From Gymnothorax reevesii (lineage: Eukaryota; Chordata; Actinopteri; Anguilliformes; Muraenidae): a stretch of DNA of 64,000 bases. Positions 33,901-45,900 of this stretch are shown piece after piece. Position 1 is the first letter of the stretch. Every line of letters starts with the position of its first letter. The notes under the pieces were generated by a model. The model ran no database searches and was not told the origin of the DNA. It saw only the letters and a program-made list of their open reading frames with translations. The DNA is taken from contig CM056573.1 in NCBI GenBank assembly GCA_029721435.1, positions 6,547,001 to 6,611,000 of the forward strand. The letters are read 5' to 3'. The translations under genes were made by a program, and so were the position numbers.

Positions 33901-36900
33901 TCAGACAGAGCAGAGGCTTTACATCACACAGTTAGGCAACGTGCAGCATTCGCACCTGCTGTAAATGCACAGTCTGCGTCTGGTCTAATTTGCTTATTTT
34001 GGCTACTCGGAGCTGCTAAACATATGCGTTCTGCACATGGTGTGAATTTGGCTCACCAGCCACACGTAAGAGAAGAGTAAAGGTATCATGAGGTTCAATA
34101 TTTTTGGACACTGAAAATTATTTTCGCTGTCTACTTTCGCGTATCAGAGTTTGTATTAACTATGGAATATGAACTCAAATTGCAGACTTTAATTTCAATG
34201 TATTTGCATACGAATCTAGGGATCGGTGTAGGAATTTAAGGGACCAAAATTAATTGGACAATTGGCTGCACAGCTGTTCCAAGAGCTGATGGGTGTCAAT
34301 TCCTCATAACTTACTTTACAAGTAAACAGAAAAGGTCCAAAGTTAGGAATCTATTGCCATTAAATTTCAATGTGAAGTCCAAAGGGCTGTAACAGCTGGG
34401 GAAACAAGCCATTATCAGGCTGAAAAATCAAAACAAATCCATAAGAGAGGCAAAAAACACAAGGCGCCACCAAAACAACCAATTATTTAAGCGTCACCAG
34501 AGAAGGAGAGAATGTCTGGAGAAATCTATGTGTTCCGGACTGAAGGCAGACAGTGAATTAAACGGATTTACTACAAAGTCCTAAAGTGCCCAATTACTTC
34601 TGAGCCCCTAAAACTGGGAAGGCAACCTATAAAAATGGTTGCAAATCAAGTTTACAGCAAAACCCTTTGCCAACACTTTAAGCTCGTCTCGATCATTTCA
34701 TTTAAAATCCATTGTGGTGGTGTACAGGGGTGTAAACATTTGTAAACAAGAGGCCAACTAGGCGTACCCTTGAGTGACCTTGTGCATAGCCACATAATCA
34801 GGACGTGCAAAGCCCTGATAATGCAATACCTAAAGGCTTCTGGGTAATTTCCAATTCACAATGTAGATGATGGATAAATAGATTGATGGAGAAGAATGGA
34901 AGAGCTAGACTTGGGCCCCCTGCAGGCTGCCCAAGTAATACATTGTCAGACTTTACTGTATTTTACCATAGAACAGGAGAAAGCACAGAGAGTAAGAGCT
35001 GAGGTACCTGAGAGAAGCAGAGGTGCAGGGTGTTGGTGTTCAGCTTGGTGATGGCCCGGGTGAACCTGTACCTGCTGAGATTCTCCCCGCAAAACTCGCT
35101 GTCGAACGCAAAGTACAGTAAACATGCCGTACATACATGCACACATATACCCTCGCATATCTGATTTACTAATTTTCATTTCCTTGATTTAAAATACTTG
35201 TGGGCTTCAAAAATCCTCACTCTGTGCATTCAATACCTTTCCCATTGTTTTCACGTTAACTCTAAGAGCCCCTAGGTAACTACAGTTGCCCAATGATGCA
35301 ACGCTGTTGAAAACCTATCATGTGGCTATTTGTTTAAAAGAACTTCAAAAAAGTTGTCCCATCATAGATATTCAACAACTCAGGATAATTACATTTTTAA
35401 TTCTTTTAAAATTTATTTATTTATTAATAAACCATTGGCTACTTCGCCAACATCAACAGCCCCTGTGAATTTTGGCCACATTCACAGAAAAAATTATTAC
35501 AACGCTGAAAACTGGCTGCAGTTAATACAATTCCCTTCTATTCAGCCCAATTCAGTGACGCGCTTAAAGGAGTTCACCTGTTGCAAAGCTTCTTGGGAAG
35601 GTTGACATCCAGGATATGAGACAGGATGGTGACAAGCTGGGTGGCGTAACAAAGAGCGGAGCTAATGGTGTTGGCAGGGTTAATGTGGTCCAATTCTGCA
35701 AGGAAACGCACATCGATGACATTAACGCTACTGGTTAGCACATACACTTTTATTTACATCTCTAAACAATAACAAGACAGCACACCTAACCATGGAGAAT
35801 GTTTAAATTACAAATCAATGGAACACAAACTCCACTTCATGAACACCCTGCTCAGGCGCAGCACTGATACTGATATTTAAACAGCAAGTCAGACTCTAGT
35901 CAAACAAGTACAATTTCCTTTAACAGCGTATGAAGAAAGCCATTTCAGTGAGATCCCAAGTTTAAAAGGAGTGTGCATTCGGTTCTCAGTTGCAGTTTGG
36001 TTCACTTTGGGCAGCAAAACCTCTTGTTTAGGTTTGGGCAGCAAAACCTCTTGTTTAGGTTTGGGCAGCAAAACCTCTTGTTTTGGTTTGGGCAGCAAAA
36101 CCTCTTGTTTAGGTTTGGGCAGCAAAACCTCTTGTTTAGGTTTGGGCAGCAAAACTCCTTGTTTAGGTTTGGGCAGCAAAACCCCTTGTTTAGGTTTGGG
36201 CAGCAAAACCCCTTGTTTAGGTTTGGGCAGCAAAACCCCTTGTTTAGGTTTGGGCAGCAAAACCCCTTGTTTAGGTTTGGGCAGCAAAACTCCTTGTTTA
36301 GGTTTGGGCAGCAAAACTCCTTGTTTAGGTTTGGGCAGCAAAACTATTTGGTCAGGATTCGGAAGAGATTATGGTTTGGGTTAAAATACACCCTTTCACA
36401 ATGTTAACATCGTCTTCAAAAGTCCTAACGCAAAGCTTTCTGTCAAAAAGGCCTTTGGGACAAACTTCTTTTCCCAATTTTTACATTATTTCCTAGCATT
36501 ATTTATTTATTACATTTATCCTTTTTTATCGTAAAGTAAGTCTAAACACAATTCAGCTAATAGCTGCAATGTTTTACTCAGTAAAGTATCTAAGTATCTA
36601 TCCATCTTCTCTCATGTGCCAACAGTCAAAAGTCCAGGATGGTTTTTCATTCCCAGTCCGTCCCTGGAGCCCAGGTTAGTAAGAGGAGAGGAGATTTGTT
36701 TTGTTTACCGGGACCGTGGCTGGACCTCTTCTCCTCCACCCAGCTGTAGTACGCAGAGCAGTCCCCGTTACTGGGGAGAGAGACCTGCGGACTCGTGATA
36801 CTGATGCTGGTTTCGCCGTTCTGGTCATCCCAGATCCAGCGTCCCGACAGGTAGGTGGTGCGGCGGGCCTCGGCCAGCTCGCTCACTGTGCTGGAGGTCA

Positions 36901-39900
36901 GGGCGGGGTCACACTCCGCCAACACATCCGCTGGGTCCCTGGGGGGTGGGGGGGAGAAACACGGGTAAAATTCCTGGCGAGAAAAATGTGGAGCCAATCG
37001 TGTAATTCAATTCACGTTAAGATTGACCTGCAACATGATGGCGATCTAGACTGGCTGGCTACTCCACTTAAATATTAGCCTAAATCATCTACATTAATTT
37101 TCCCTTGATTTTGAAAAGGCTGGGCTACAGTGGACCAAGCTGGAAAACTTAGAAACATAAACAAATGCAGAATTGGAAATGATGGACTCCTTTCTTTGTG
37201 GTTCATACACGAACAGTCAACCCTCTCAACTACAAAACCCCAAACCAGTGAAGTTGGCACGTTATGTAAATCGTAGATAAAAACAGAATATAATGATTTG
37301 CAAATCCTTCTCAACTTATATTCAATTGAATACACTGCAAAGACAAACTGAGAAACTTTATTTTTTTTGCAAATAAATCATCAACTTAGAATTTAAAGGC
37401 AGCAACACATTGCAAAAAAGTTGGCACAGGGGCCTTTTTACCACCGTGTTACATCGCCTTTCCTTTTAACAACACTCTGTAAACGTTTGGGAACTGAGGA
37501 GACAAATTTTTGAAGCTTTTCAGGTGGAACTCTTTCCCATTCTTGCTTGATGTACAGCTTAAGGTGTTCAACAGTCCGGGGTCTCCGTTGTTGTATTTTA
37601 TGCTTCATAATGCGCCACACATTTTCAATGGGAGACAGGTCTGGACTACAGGCAGGCCAGTCTAGTACCCGCACTCTTTTACTACGGAGCCATGCTGTTG
37701 TAACACGTGCAGAATGTGGCTTGGCATTGTCTTGCTGAAATAGGCAGGGGCGTCCATGAAAAAGACGTTGCTTGGATGGCAACATATGTTGCTCCAAAAC
37801 CTGTATGTACCTTTCAGAATTAATAGTGCCTTCACATATGTGGAAGTTGCCCATGCCTTGGGCACAAATACACCCCCATACCATCACAGATGCTGGCTTT
37901 TGAACTTTGTGCCTATAACAGTCCGGATGGTTCTTATCCTCTTTGGTCCAGAGGACACGACGTCTACGGTTTCCAAAAACAATTTAAAATGTGGACTCGT
38001 CAGACCACAGAACACTTTTCCACTTTACATCAGTCCATCTTAGATGAGCTTGGGCTAGTTTGCAGGCACCAGTGAATGGGCAGATACTTACTGCTCAGCA
38101 ACTGTTCAACTGGTGCAACCAACACATCGACAACATCAAGTTCTTCTTTGTGACACAAGCAGAAGTTGATCAAGCCGATCACATGCTGTAACAGAGGTTC
38201 AGCTTGGCAAAAACAATTGCAGGTACTCAGGATAACCACTGTTTTATTCCCTTGTCAACTCAGGAGTTGAGAGTGAGCAGAGTCTCTGGAGATGATCAGT
38301 TCTTTATTGCCAAGCAAGGGAGCAAGTCTGTGCTTACAGTATAAGACCTGAAAGTAGGCCAATATACTGCTTGTGTCTATGATGCCAAGTGGTGGTTAGG
38401 CATCACTGAACAAACAGCTGAGGAGCATGGAGATGTACTGGTGTTGTTTATGCATCCAAGTGGACCAGCAGTCTCTTTCAAATGGCCAGACAGGGAAGAC
38501 AGATGTTGGGTTCCTGTGCAGCATGTACTGTGTATAATACCAGCGCCGAGCACAAACAGGAGAGCCCGTGTCTACAGACTCAACTCAAAAATGAAAGGAA
38601 ATGTTGCCCAGGCCTTTGAAGAGTTTAAAGATAACCACATGTAATAATGGTAATAGTGCCTGTTAACCTGCTGACCATGGTGTTTGCTAACTATTGTTGT
38701 TGTACTTGTAATTATCAGAACCATGCTCATGTAGTCACGTGACAAGTTTAATGAGTGAGAGCAACCTCTGACCTTACAGTTACACAATGGAATACACCTT
38801 TGTTTAATATGCAATAAAGCAGTTAAATCTTTAGTTCATAACAAACATTGGATGCATGTTCAACCATCAATGTTTGTAATGCCACTTTGGTGTATTCCTG
38901 CTGATCTGCTGAGATAGCAACAGCTGAACCTCTTATCTAAATATTTCTGAAATATTGTCGGCCTGGTTTTTGGAAATAAAGTCAGTTGGCCTTATACTAA
39001 CTGATGTGCTCCCCTGTTATTTCTGTTTATAATACTGCTTTAGTAGACTTAGTACATTTCCTGAGGTTATCCTATGAAATCCAAACTATTCAGTTACACT
39101 GATGTACCACGAAGTAATATAAAGTGATTATGGTAAGAATCATCAATTACAGATAATGGCTTACAAAATGTGAAAAAAATTCTATGATGTGATGGGGAAA
39201 ACTTGCAATTATTATGTGGAAACAGCCAAATGATAGATGCTTTCCTGCACAAAGTTTCATATCCCTGCCACCTGTGCTACACTGGCTTCTGGCCTGTCGA
39301 ATTTTGGCAATTTTCGATAATTTTCACTTTGATTAGAAATTCAGCTGATTATATCTCTGCAGATAATGAAGCTAAGGGGCTCTAATTAGTTAAAATACTG
39401 CATAATGTTGTTAAGAATGGACCTGGAGGGTATTAGAGCAGGTATGAGCACCATTTCTTGTTTTTTAGGGTTTTGAAAACTCATTCGCGAGCTAATTTTT
39501 CGCAAATTTGGGCATTTTTGACAAGCTCCAGTAGCTACAACACACTAGCTAGCAGGCTAGGAAGGATTTTATTTAACAAGCTACTTATAGAGAACTTGCA
39601 TGTCAAATTTGGTGATGCTATGTTGCCTAGAAGCTGAGATACAAGCACTTCATTTTCTAAAAAATACACTCGAGGATTAGGGGGGGCTGGTTCAGGCCTA
39701 AATTGCCGAAATTTAAAAACTATTTTGCTTGAAAACTATTTGAATTAGAGATCTAAAATTTTGCAAGGTATGTCCTTTTGGCATTGTCTTTAAGTTAGTG
39801 GAAGCTTGTTAAATTTGAAAATGGTGCAGCAACCAGCTTTTTCTGTATTGGGTGATTTGACATGGACTGACCCAAATGCAGTCTGACAGCTCAGCCCATT

Positions 39901-42900
39901 GCCCAGGCACACAGCTCCAGCCCCCAGCCCCCGACCCTCACCTGGCACCCAGCTTCTCCTCCTGCATGGGGAAGATGTGGGTGGTGAGCTCCAGGATGTG
40001 GCCCCGGCGGATCTCGGCCAGCTGCTCCAGCCGGCTCAGCTGCTCGCGGGCCCTCTTCTCCAGGAGCTCCCCGAGGCGCCGGTTGTGCCGCTCGATCTTC
40101 TCCCTCTTGTCCTGGTGCCGGCTCGCCCTCCGCTGCAGCTTCTGCCGCTCCTCATGGGAGCGCACGAGTAGGTCCTTACCTGGGACAGGGGGCAAGGCCG
40201 GGGGGACAGGGGGCAAGGCCGGGGGGACAGGCAACAGCATCAGTTTTACACTGGCTGCTTTTCAAAGCCAAAGCTTAACTTGACAATTCTGTTTGATATC
40301 AGGGAAGATGGAGCCTACATTTCTGAGCTGTATTTAAAGGCGCCTTCTCAACTAAACAGCCAGCGATGATGTACTGTAGCAGCCTAGAAATGCAGCCAAC
40401 CTACGCTACAGCCTTCCTTTCAGAAACAACCACTATGTGGCCAGAAGTATCTGAACTTTCAATGTGGAGCTGTGGCTTATGGTTCAGGTTTGGCCTATTG
40501 GCTCCACAGCAGGAAGGTCTTGATGCTCAAGCAAACAATGACATTATAGACCAGTGGTACTCAGCCATGTGCCACAGAGGGTCAGGAGTATACAGGCTTT
40601 TATTCCAACCAATCATTGCACCTGCTAATTACACCGATCAGTTTGCTTCTCTCTGCTCAACGGAGAGCTAAACGGTGAAATCAGCCAGTGTGCTGATGGG
40701 TTGAAATGAGAACTCGCACACTCTCAGCCCTAATAAAACATGATTGGGCACTGCTCTTCCGGAAAATTCTGTGCTTCTAAAGTTTGCGGAAGCTCGGGCT
40801 CAAGCATAGCTCTTTACAGTGGGAAGAGAAGAACCTACCGCTGTTAACCTCTTCCTGTCCACCGAGAATGGCCTCCTTCAGCTGTTCAATCTTCATCCTG
40901 CACGACATGATCTTCCACTTCTGCGTGCGACAGCATTGCTTTATTAATCAACTCTCTCAGAATCTGGCCAAACATTAATCATCAGTTACAGATCTCCCAT
41001 GGTGCTGAAGCATGCTCGCTCAGCTGCCTTCAATAACTCAGTATTGCTGGTGACAAATGCAGTCACTGAAGAGGTAATTGACGATGGAGGACCAAGCTGC
41101 TTGTCCACACAGTCTACCATTGGGCATCAACATTGACTTTAACATTAATTCACCAAGTCTTAATTCCAGGCTAAATGTAACTTTTTAAATCAAAAAACTG
41201 CTCGATGTTGATCAATAAGATACCTGGCCTGGCATGTCATTATACAGCTGGCTACTGATTTGTTCATTATCTCCTGAGTGACTAGCTCTAGTGGCCAGAG
41301 TACAAACAATTTAAATCTTTAATTTGATTCGGTAGAAATAATGCCCTCTTGTATATTTGTTCAATGATTAACAATCAACCCAACTCTCAAGTTAAGAATT
41401 GTCAAATCAAACTTCAAATAAGAGCTTATTTTGAAAAAATCAAACTAAGGTGGTGAAATATCAACTGATGTGCTGCTGTGTTGCTTTGAACATTATACAG
41501 GTCAAAGATTATCAATAAATAACTGCTCTCAGTTTTTTAATTCAACATCCCGACCCAACTTCTTCCGATGTGGGGTTACGTATGAGTTATGTATAAAATT
41601 AATGTCCGTGAATCAGAGAATAATCACGTTGATATATTTGCAAGGCAGATCTCAAGACAGCATCCCAGCAAGACTTACCAGCTGATCAGTGTGGATCTTC
41701 TGGTCCATGGCTTTGATAACTCTGAAGGGAGACAGAGGTGTAATTACGCTTCGGAGCCAAAACCTGAGCCAAACTACATAAAAATAAAAAAACGATGAAA
41801 ATAAGCAAGTGGTTTCAAGTAACGAAGTGCATTTCACTGTGCCGCCCAGCTGGTGAACTGCACGGTGAATCACGCCCCGTCATCAGGAGACCAGTCTTCC
41901 GTCGGCCGTACCTTTGCTGTAGGTCTTCCTTCTCAGCTTTCAGCTTTTTCAGTTTTTCAAACTTTTCAGAGTACCTGGAGGAACAGAAAAATGACGCCAA
42001 CTTAACGCTGCTCTAGTTTTTCTTCGTTGTTCGTCTTTAGCTTTCAGGTGGTACGAATTATCTCGTTCACTTCAGTTACCCGTACACTGAGATCTATTCT
42101 ACTTACATACTTCATCCAAAAATTTAAATAAAGTATGTTTCCACTTTGGCAGTTTTGTGTATCCCTCCAGATAGCCTCACTAATATTTGTGCAGGGCAGA
42201 TATCCATGACATCTCACCCGATACAGCTAAATTAATGGTTCAAAACATTTGTGGCCCAAAAACGTTGACTTAAAGAACTGAACAAAGCCTCTTCACTGAA
42301 CATATTGCCACGGCATCCACAAAGAATAATAATTACACATGGTAAATGCATACACAACATGGTAAATAAAAATAACAGATTTTTTCTAGAGCACGTGATG
42401 AATTTTCTTCGGTTTATTGCCCCAAGATAGAAGCTGCTCCACAAATGTTCTCAGATTTCTCCTGGCGTGTCTACATGACTAAATCGTGCCTAGAATTTAG
42501 GCATTTTTGGATATTTTTTATTAATCATAAGCATTTTCAGATGCGAGTTACTCCTAAACTAGAGACAGGAGATTGGACTGGGTTTTAGGGGCCAGTGTGC
42601 AGTCGCTGCTGAGGATGAGGCTGCAATATGAACCCCTGATTATGCAAACTTCAGTCAAGGGGACCAACTAAAAATCTAATATTTTGGTTCTGTAAAAATA
42701 GTCATTTTCAACAGAAGATTACAGGAAAATCAAATATGCCAAATCTGATTACAGATTCATAAATGTCAGGTAATTTTACATATGTGCCCATTGACTTTAA
42801 TTTGGGAGCACTGGAAAGTGTATTTATATCCCTTCAAAAATGCTAGATGCCCCCTCTTTAAATTGGCGATTACTCCATGAAAAATTAGAGTTGGGATTTG

Positions 42901-45900
42901 AACATTTGAAATTATGACAAACTCCCATGATTTTTTCCCCAAATTTTTCTGAGACGCTGTGGTGCACACGTTTCAAAAACTGGTCCACTTGGCATGGAAT
43001 GACTCAGAAGCAAGCGCTTGGAATTTGCCAGACATTATTTAACATATGACGGAGACAAGGTGATTTGGTAGGATGAGACCAATATTGTATGTTCCCGTCA
43101 GATGCATCATAGGCATATTTGGTGTCGAAATAAAAATGCAAACAAAGAGAAGTACCTCATACCCATAGTGAAATATGGTGGTGGGTCAGTCATATTGTGG
43201 GGCGGTTTTAATTCAAGAGGTCCAGGGGTACTGGTTAAGATTAAAGGCATAATATCAAATATTTGTTGAAATGTGCATATCTGAGTAACTATAAACATGT
43301 TCAATCTTGTTAATTTGTATCCTGTCACTGGACGCTTCTGACTAACTGTCCGAAAGGCAACTCACAGCACATTACAGACAGCTGAACCAAAATGGATCTT
43401 ATAAGCTGGTCGTTAAATGCAATCGACAAAATTATTTCCGGGAGGCGGGCAGGTTCTGGAGAACCGACATGCCCGGATGGGACATTCCCGGCCGGTTACG
43501 TCATGGATTCATGGGGAAAGTGGCGTTCGCTGTGTTTGACAGTCCTGGACATCGAGGATGTAGAGGATGTCTATATAACTGGATTCATGATAGTGGGTCT
43601 GCTATTATTGGGGTTTGGACTGCATTTGATTGACCAAAGGACAAAGAAAATCAGGAATGGCATGGCCACCTTTGTCAGAAAGCTCAATAAAATTGGGCTT
43701 GACGTTAAGGAAGGCAACGATGGACTGGACAAACTGCGAGAAGTCATTACATCCGATATGGGAAGGGTGAAGCCAGGTAATGAAAATGAGGACTGATCAA
43801 GAGATTCAAGCATAGATCCGGTATCTGCTTCCTCTCATCTACGCCAAATCAGCTGGAACAAATCAAATGATCAAGAATGGGGTTTCGGGATAATGTCGCT
43901 TTGGATCAAGAGTGGCATTTGAATCGAAGTTATATGAACACTCACTTAATCTGTAATTATAAATATTCTTATGATATTCATAAATTTCATGATCTTACTT
44001 TCTGACGTTAAAACGTAGCGTACATGGACATTAACTCTGCTGTGATTTATAATCCTTATGATATTTTAACCATAACCAAACAGTTTTTTCTGGAAGCTGG
44101 GGGCGGGACTCTGATAAGCGATTTTGCTTCCCCCGCGACCCTTTCGGTCATGATACATGTTGTGTCGTGTTGAAATTGTCATGAAATGATTTACAATCAT
44201 GCCGAAATAAAAAAAATAAAAAAATAAAATAATGAATTACACCAAGTATCAGGATATTTTGGTTGACAATCTGGTTGCTTCCGCTTGAAGGCTGGGACTT
44301 AGCCGTACATGGACTTTCCAACAAGACAATGACCCCAAGCATACCTCAAGATCCACACAGAAATGGCTCTGCAACAACAAAATCAAAGTTCTGCACTGGC
44401 CATCTCAGTCACCAGACCTCAATCCGGTTGAAAACCTACGGGCCGAGGTGTAGAGGGCAGTTGAAAAACGCAAACCCAAAAATGTGAAGGACCTTGAGAG
44501 GATCTGCTCAGAGGAATGGTCAAAAATACCCCCAGATGAGTACCTAAACCTCGTCAAAAATTACAGGAAAAGACTCCATGCTGTTATGCTAGCCTGAGGA
44601 GGTTCCACTGAGTACTAAATGAAGGGTGCCAATTATTATGAAACCTTGATTTTGTTGAAATGTTTTTTCATTAAATGATAGTTATGACTTTGGTTGTTTC
44701 CGTCAAAACTTTAATCAAATTAAGTACGTCACAAATGTTGGTATATTCTGTTTCACTAGAATTACTGTTGTTTGTTTATTTTTTGTATTGTTTGTGCACT
44801 GCCACTCAGGGGTGCCAGTGACTTCGGAGCCTGCTGTATATTCCATGGTCCTACTCCGTCCAACAGAGGCTTTTATTCAACAACATCAAGCACTTGCTCT
44901 TACTCATGACCTCTGAGACATTTCATCACACATTAGCGGAGCCATCTACGGTCAGTTAGGCAAAACATAGACCAGTTATACATGAGTGTCACACATTAAA
45001 CATGTAACTGATAAAGCTGGATTCATTGATCTCAGAAACATACAAAAACATGCCTATTCAAAGTCATTTTTTCATCATTTCAAATGCTGCTGTGTGCTGC
45101 AGAACAGTTACAGCTTGCATTTTAGCTGGGGGAAAATCGCAACAATTGCACAACCCCACCATTTTAAAAGTCACCAGGAGAGTCCAAGAACTAAACTGTC
45201 ATTCATCATATCCAAAGGTAAGCATACAGTTTTACCTTGTTCCCAAAACAATCATTTTTTGTGTCCATCAGCCAAATGGCAAGTGAATTCTCCAATTTTA
45301 GCAGTTACTGAATACAACCCCAATTCTGAAATAGTTGGGACAAAGTGTAAATTGTGAATAAAATCAAAACGCAATGACTTTCAAATCACACCAGCCAATA
45401 TTTTATTCACAATAGAACAGAGATAACATAGCAAATGTTGAAACTGAAAAATTTTACCCACAAAATGAGCTCATTTCAAATTTGATGGCTGCTACAGGTC
45501 TCAAAAAATTTGTGACAGGGGCCTGTTTACCATGGTGTAGCATCCCTTCTTCTTTTTAACACAGAGTGGAGGAGTCTGGGCATTGAGGAGCCAAGTTTCT
45601 TGAGTTTAGCCATTGGAATTTGATCCCACTTTTGTTTAATACAGGCTTCCAGCTGCTGGAGATTTTTGGGTCTCCTTTGACAGACTTTTCGTTTAATTAT
45701 TCGCCAAATGTTCTCAATCGGTGAAAGATCGGGACTGCAGGCAGGCCAGTTCAGCACAAGGACTCTTCTACAACGAAGCTATGCTGTTGTAATAGCTTAC
45801 AGAACAGGAGGGGTGGTCTTTTTCCTCTTTAGCCTGAAGGACACGATGCCCATGATTTCCAACAAGAATGTTAAATTTGGACTCATCTGACCACAGGACA

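Larger units (their letters stand above)
42960..44760 (+). mobile_element. Tc1-like remnant split by a 980-bp insertion
   Basis: Left part (42,960-43,252) reads [15 protein letters not shown] and [16 protein letters not shown]. The right part resumes at 44,233 and reads [17 protein letters not shown] and [13 protein letters not shown]. Both are on the plus strand in consistent order. Stops mark it as inactive. Located in atg14 intron 1. Confidence 0.8.

Noticed and set aside
36001..36357. Possible CRISPR array (regular repeats)
   Set aside because: Units are directly adjacent with no spacers, and the context is a vertebrate intron.
35889..36407. 135-150-residue open frames on both strands encoding PKPKQGVLL or FGQQN repeats
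   Set aside because: They come from a 27-bp minisatellite whose period is a multiple of three; the same array is degenerate in the paralogue and lies in an intron.
39876..40283. 135-residue plus-strand frame, Ser/Arg-rich
   Set aside because: Antisense of atg14 exon 5, which has proper splice sites and homology on the other strand.
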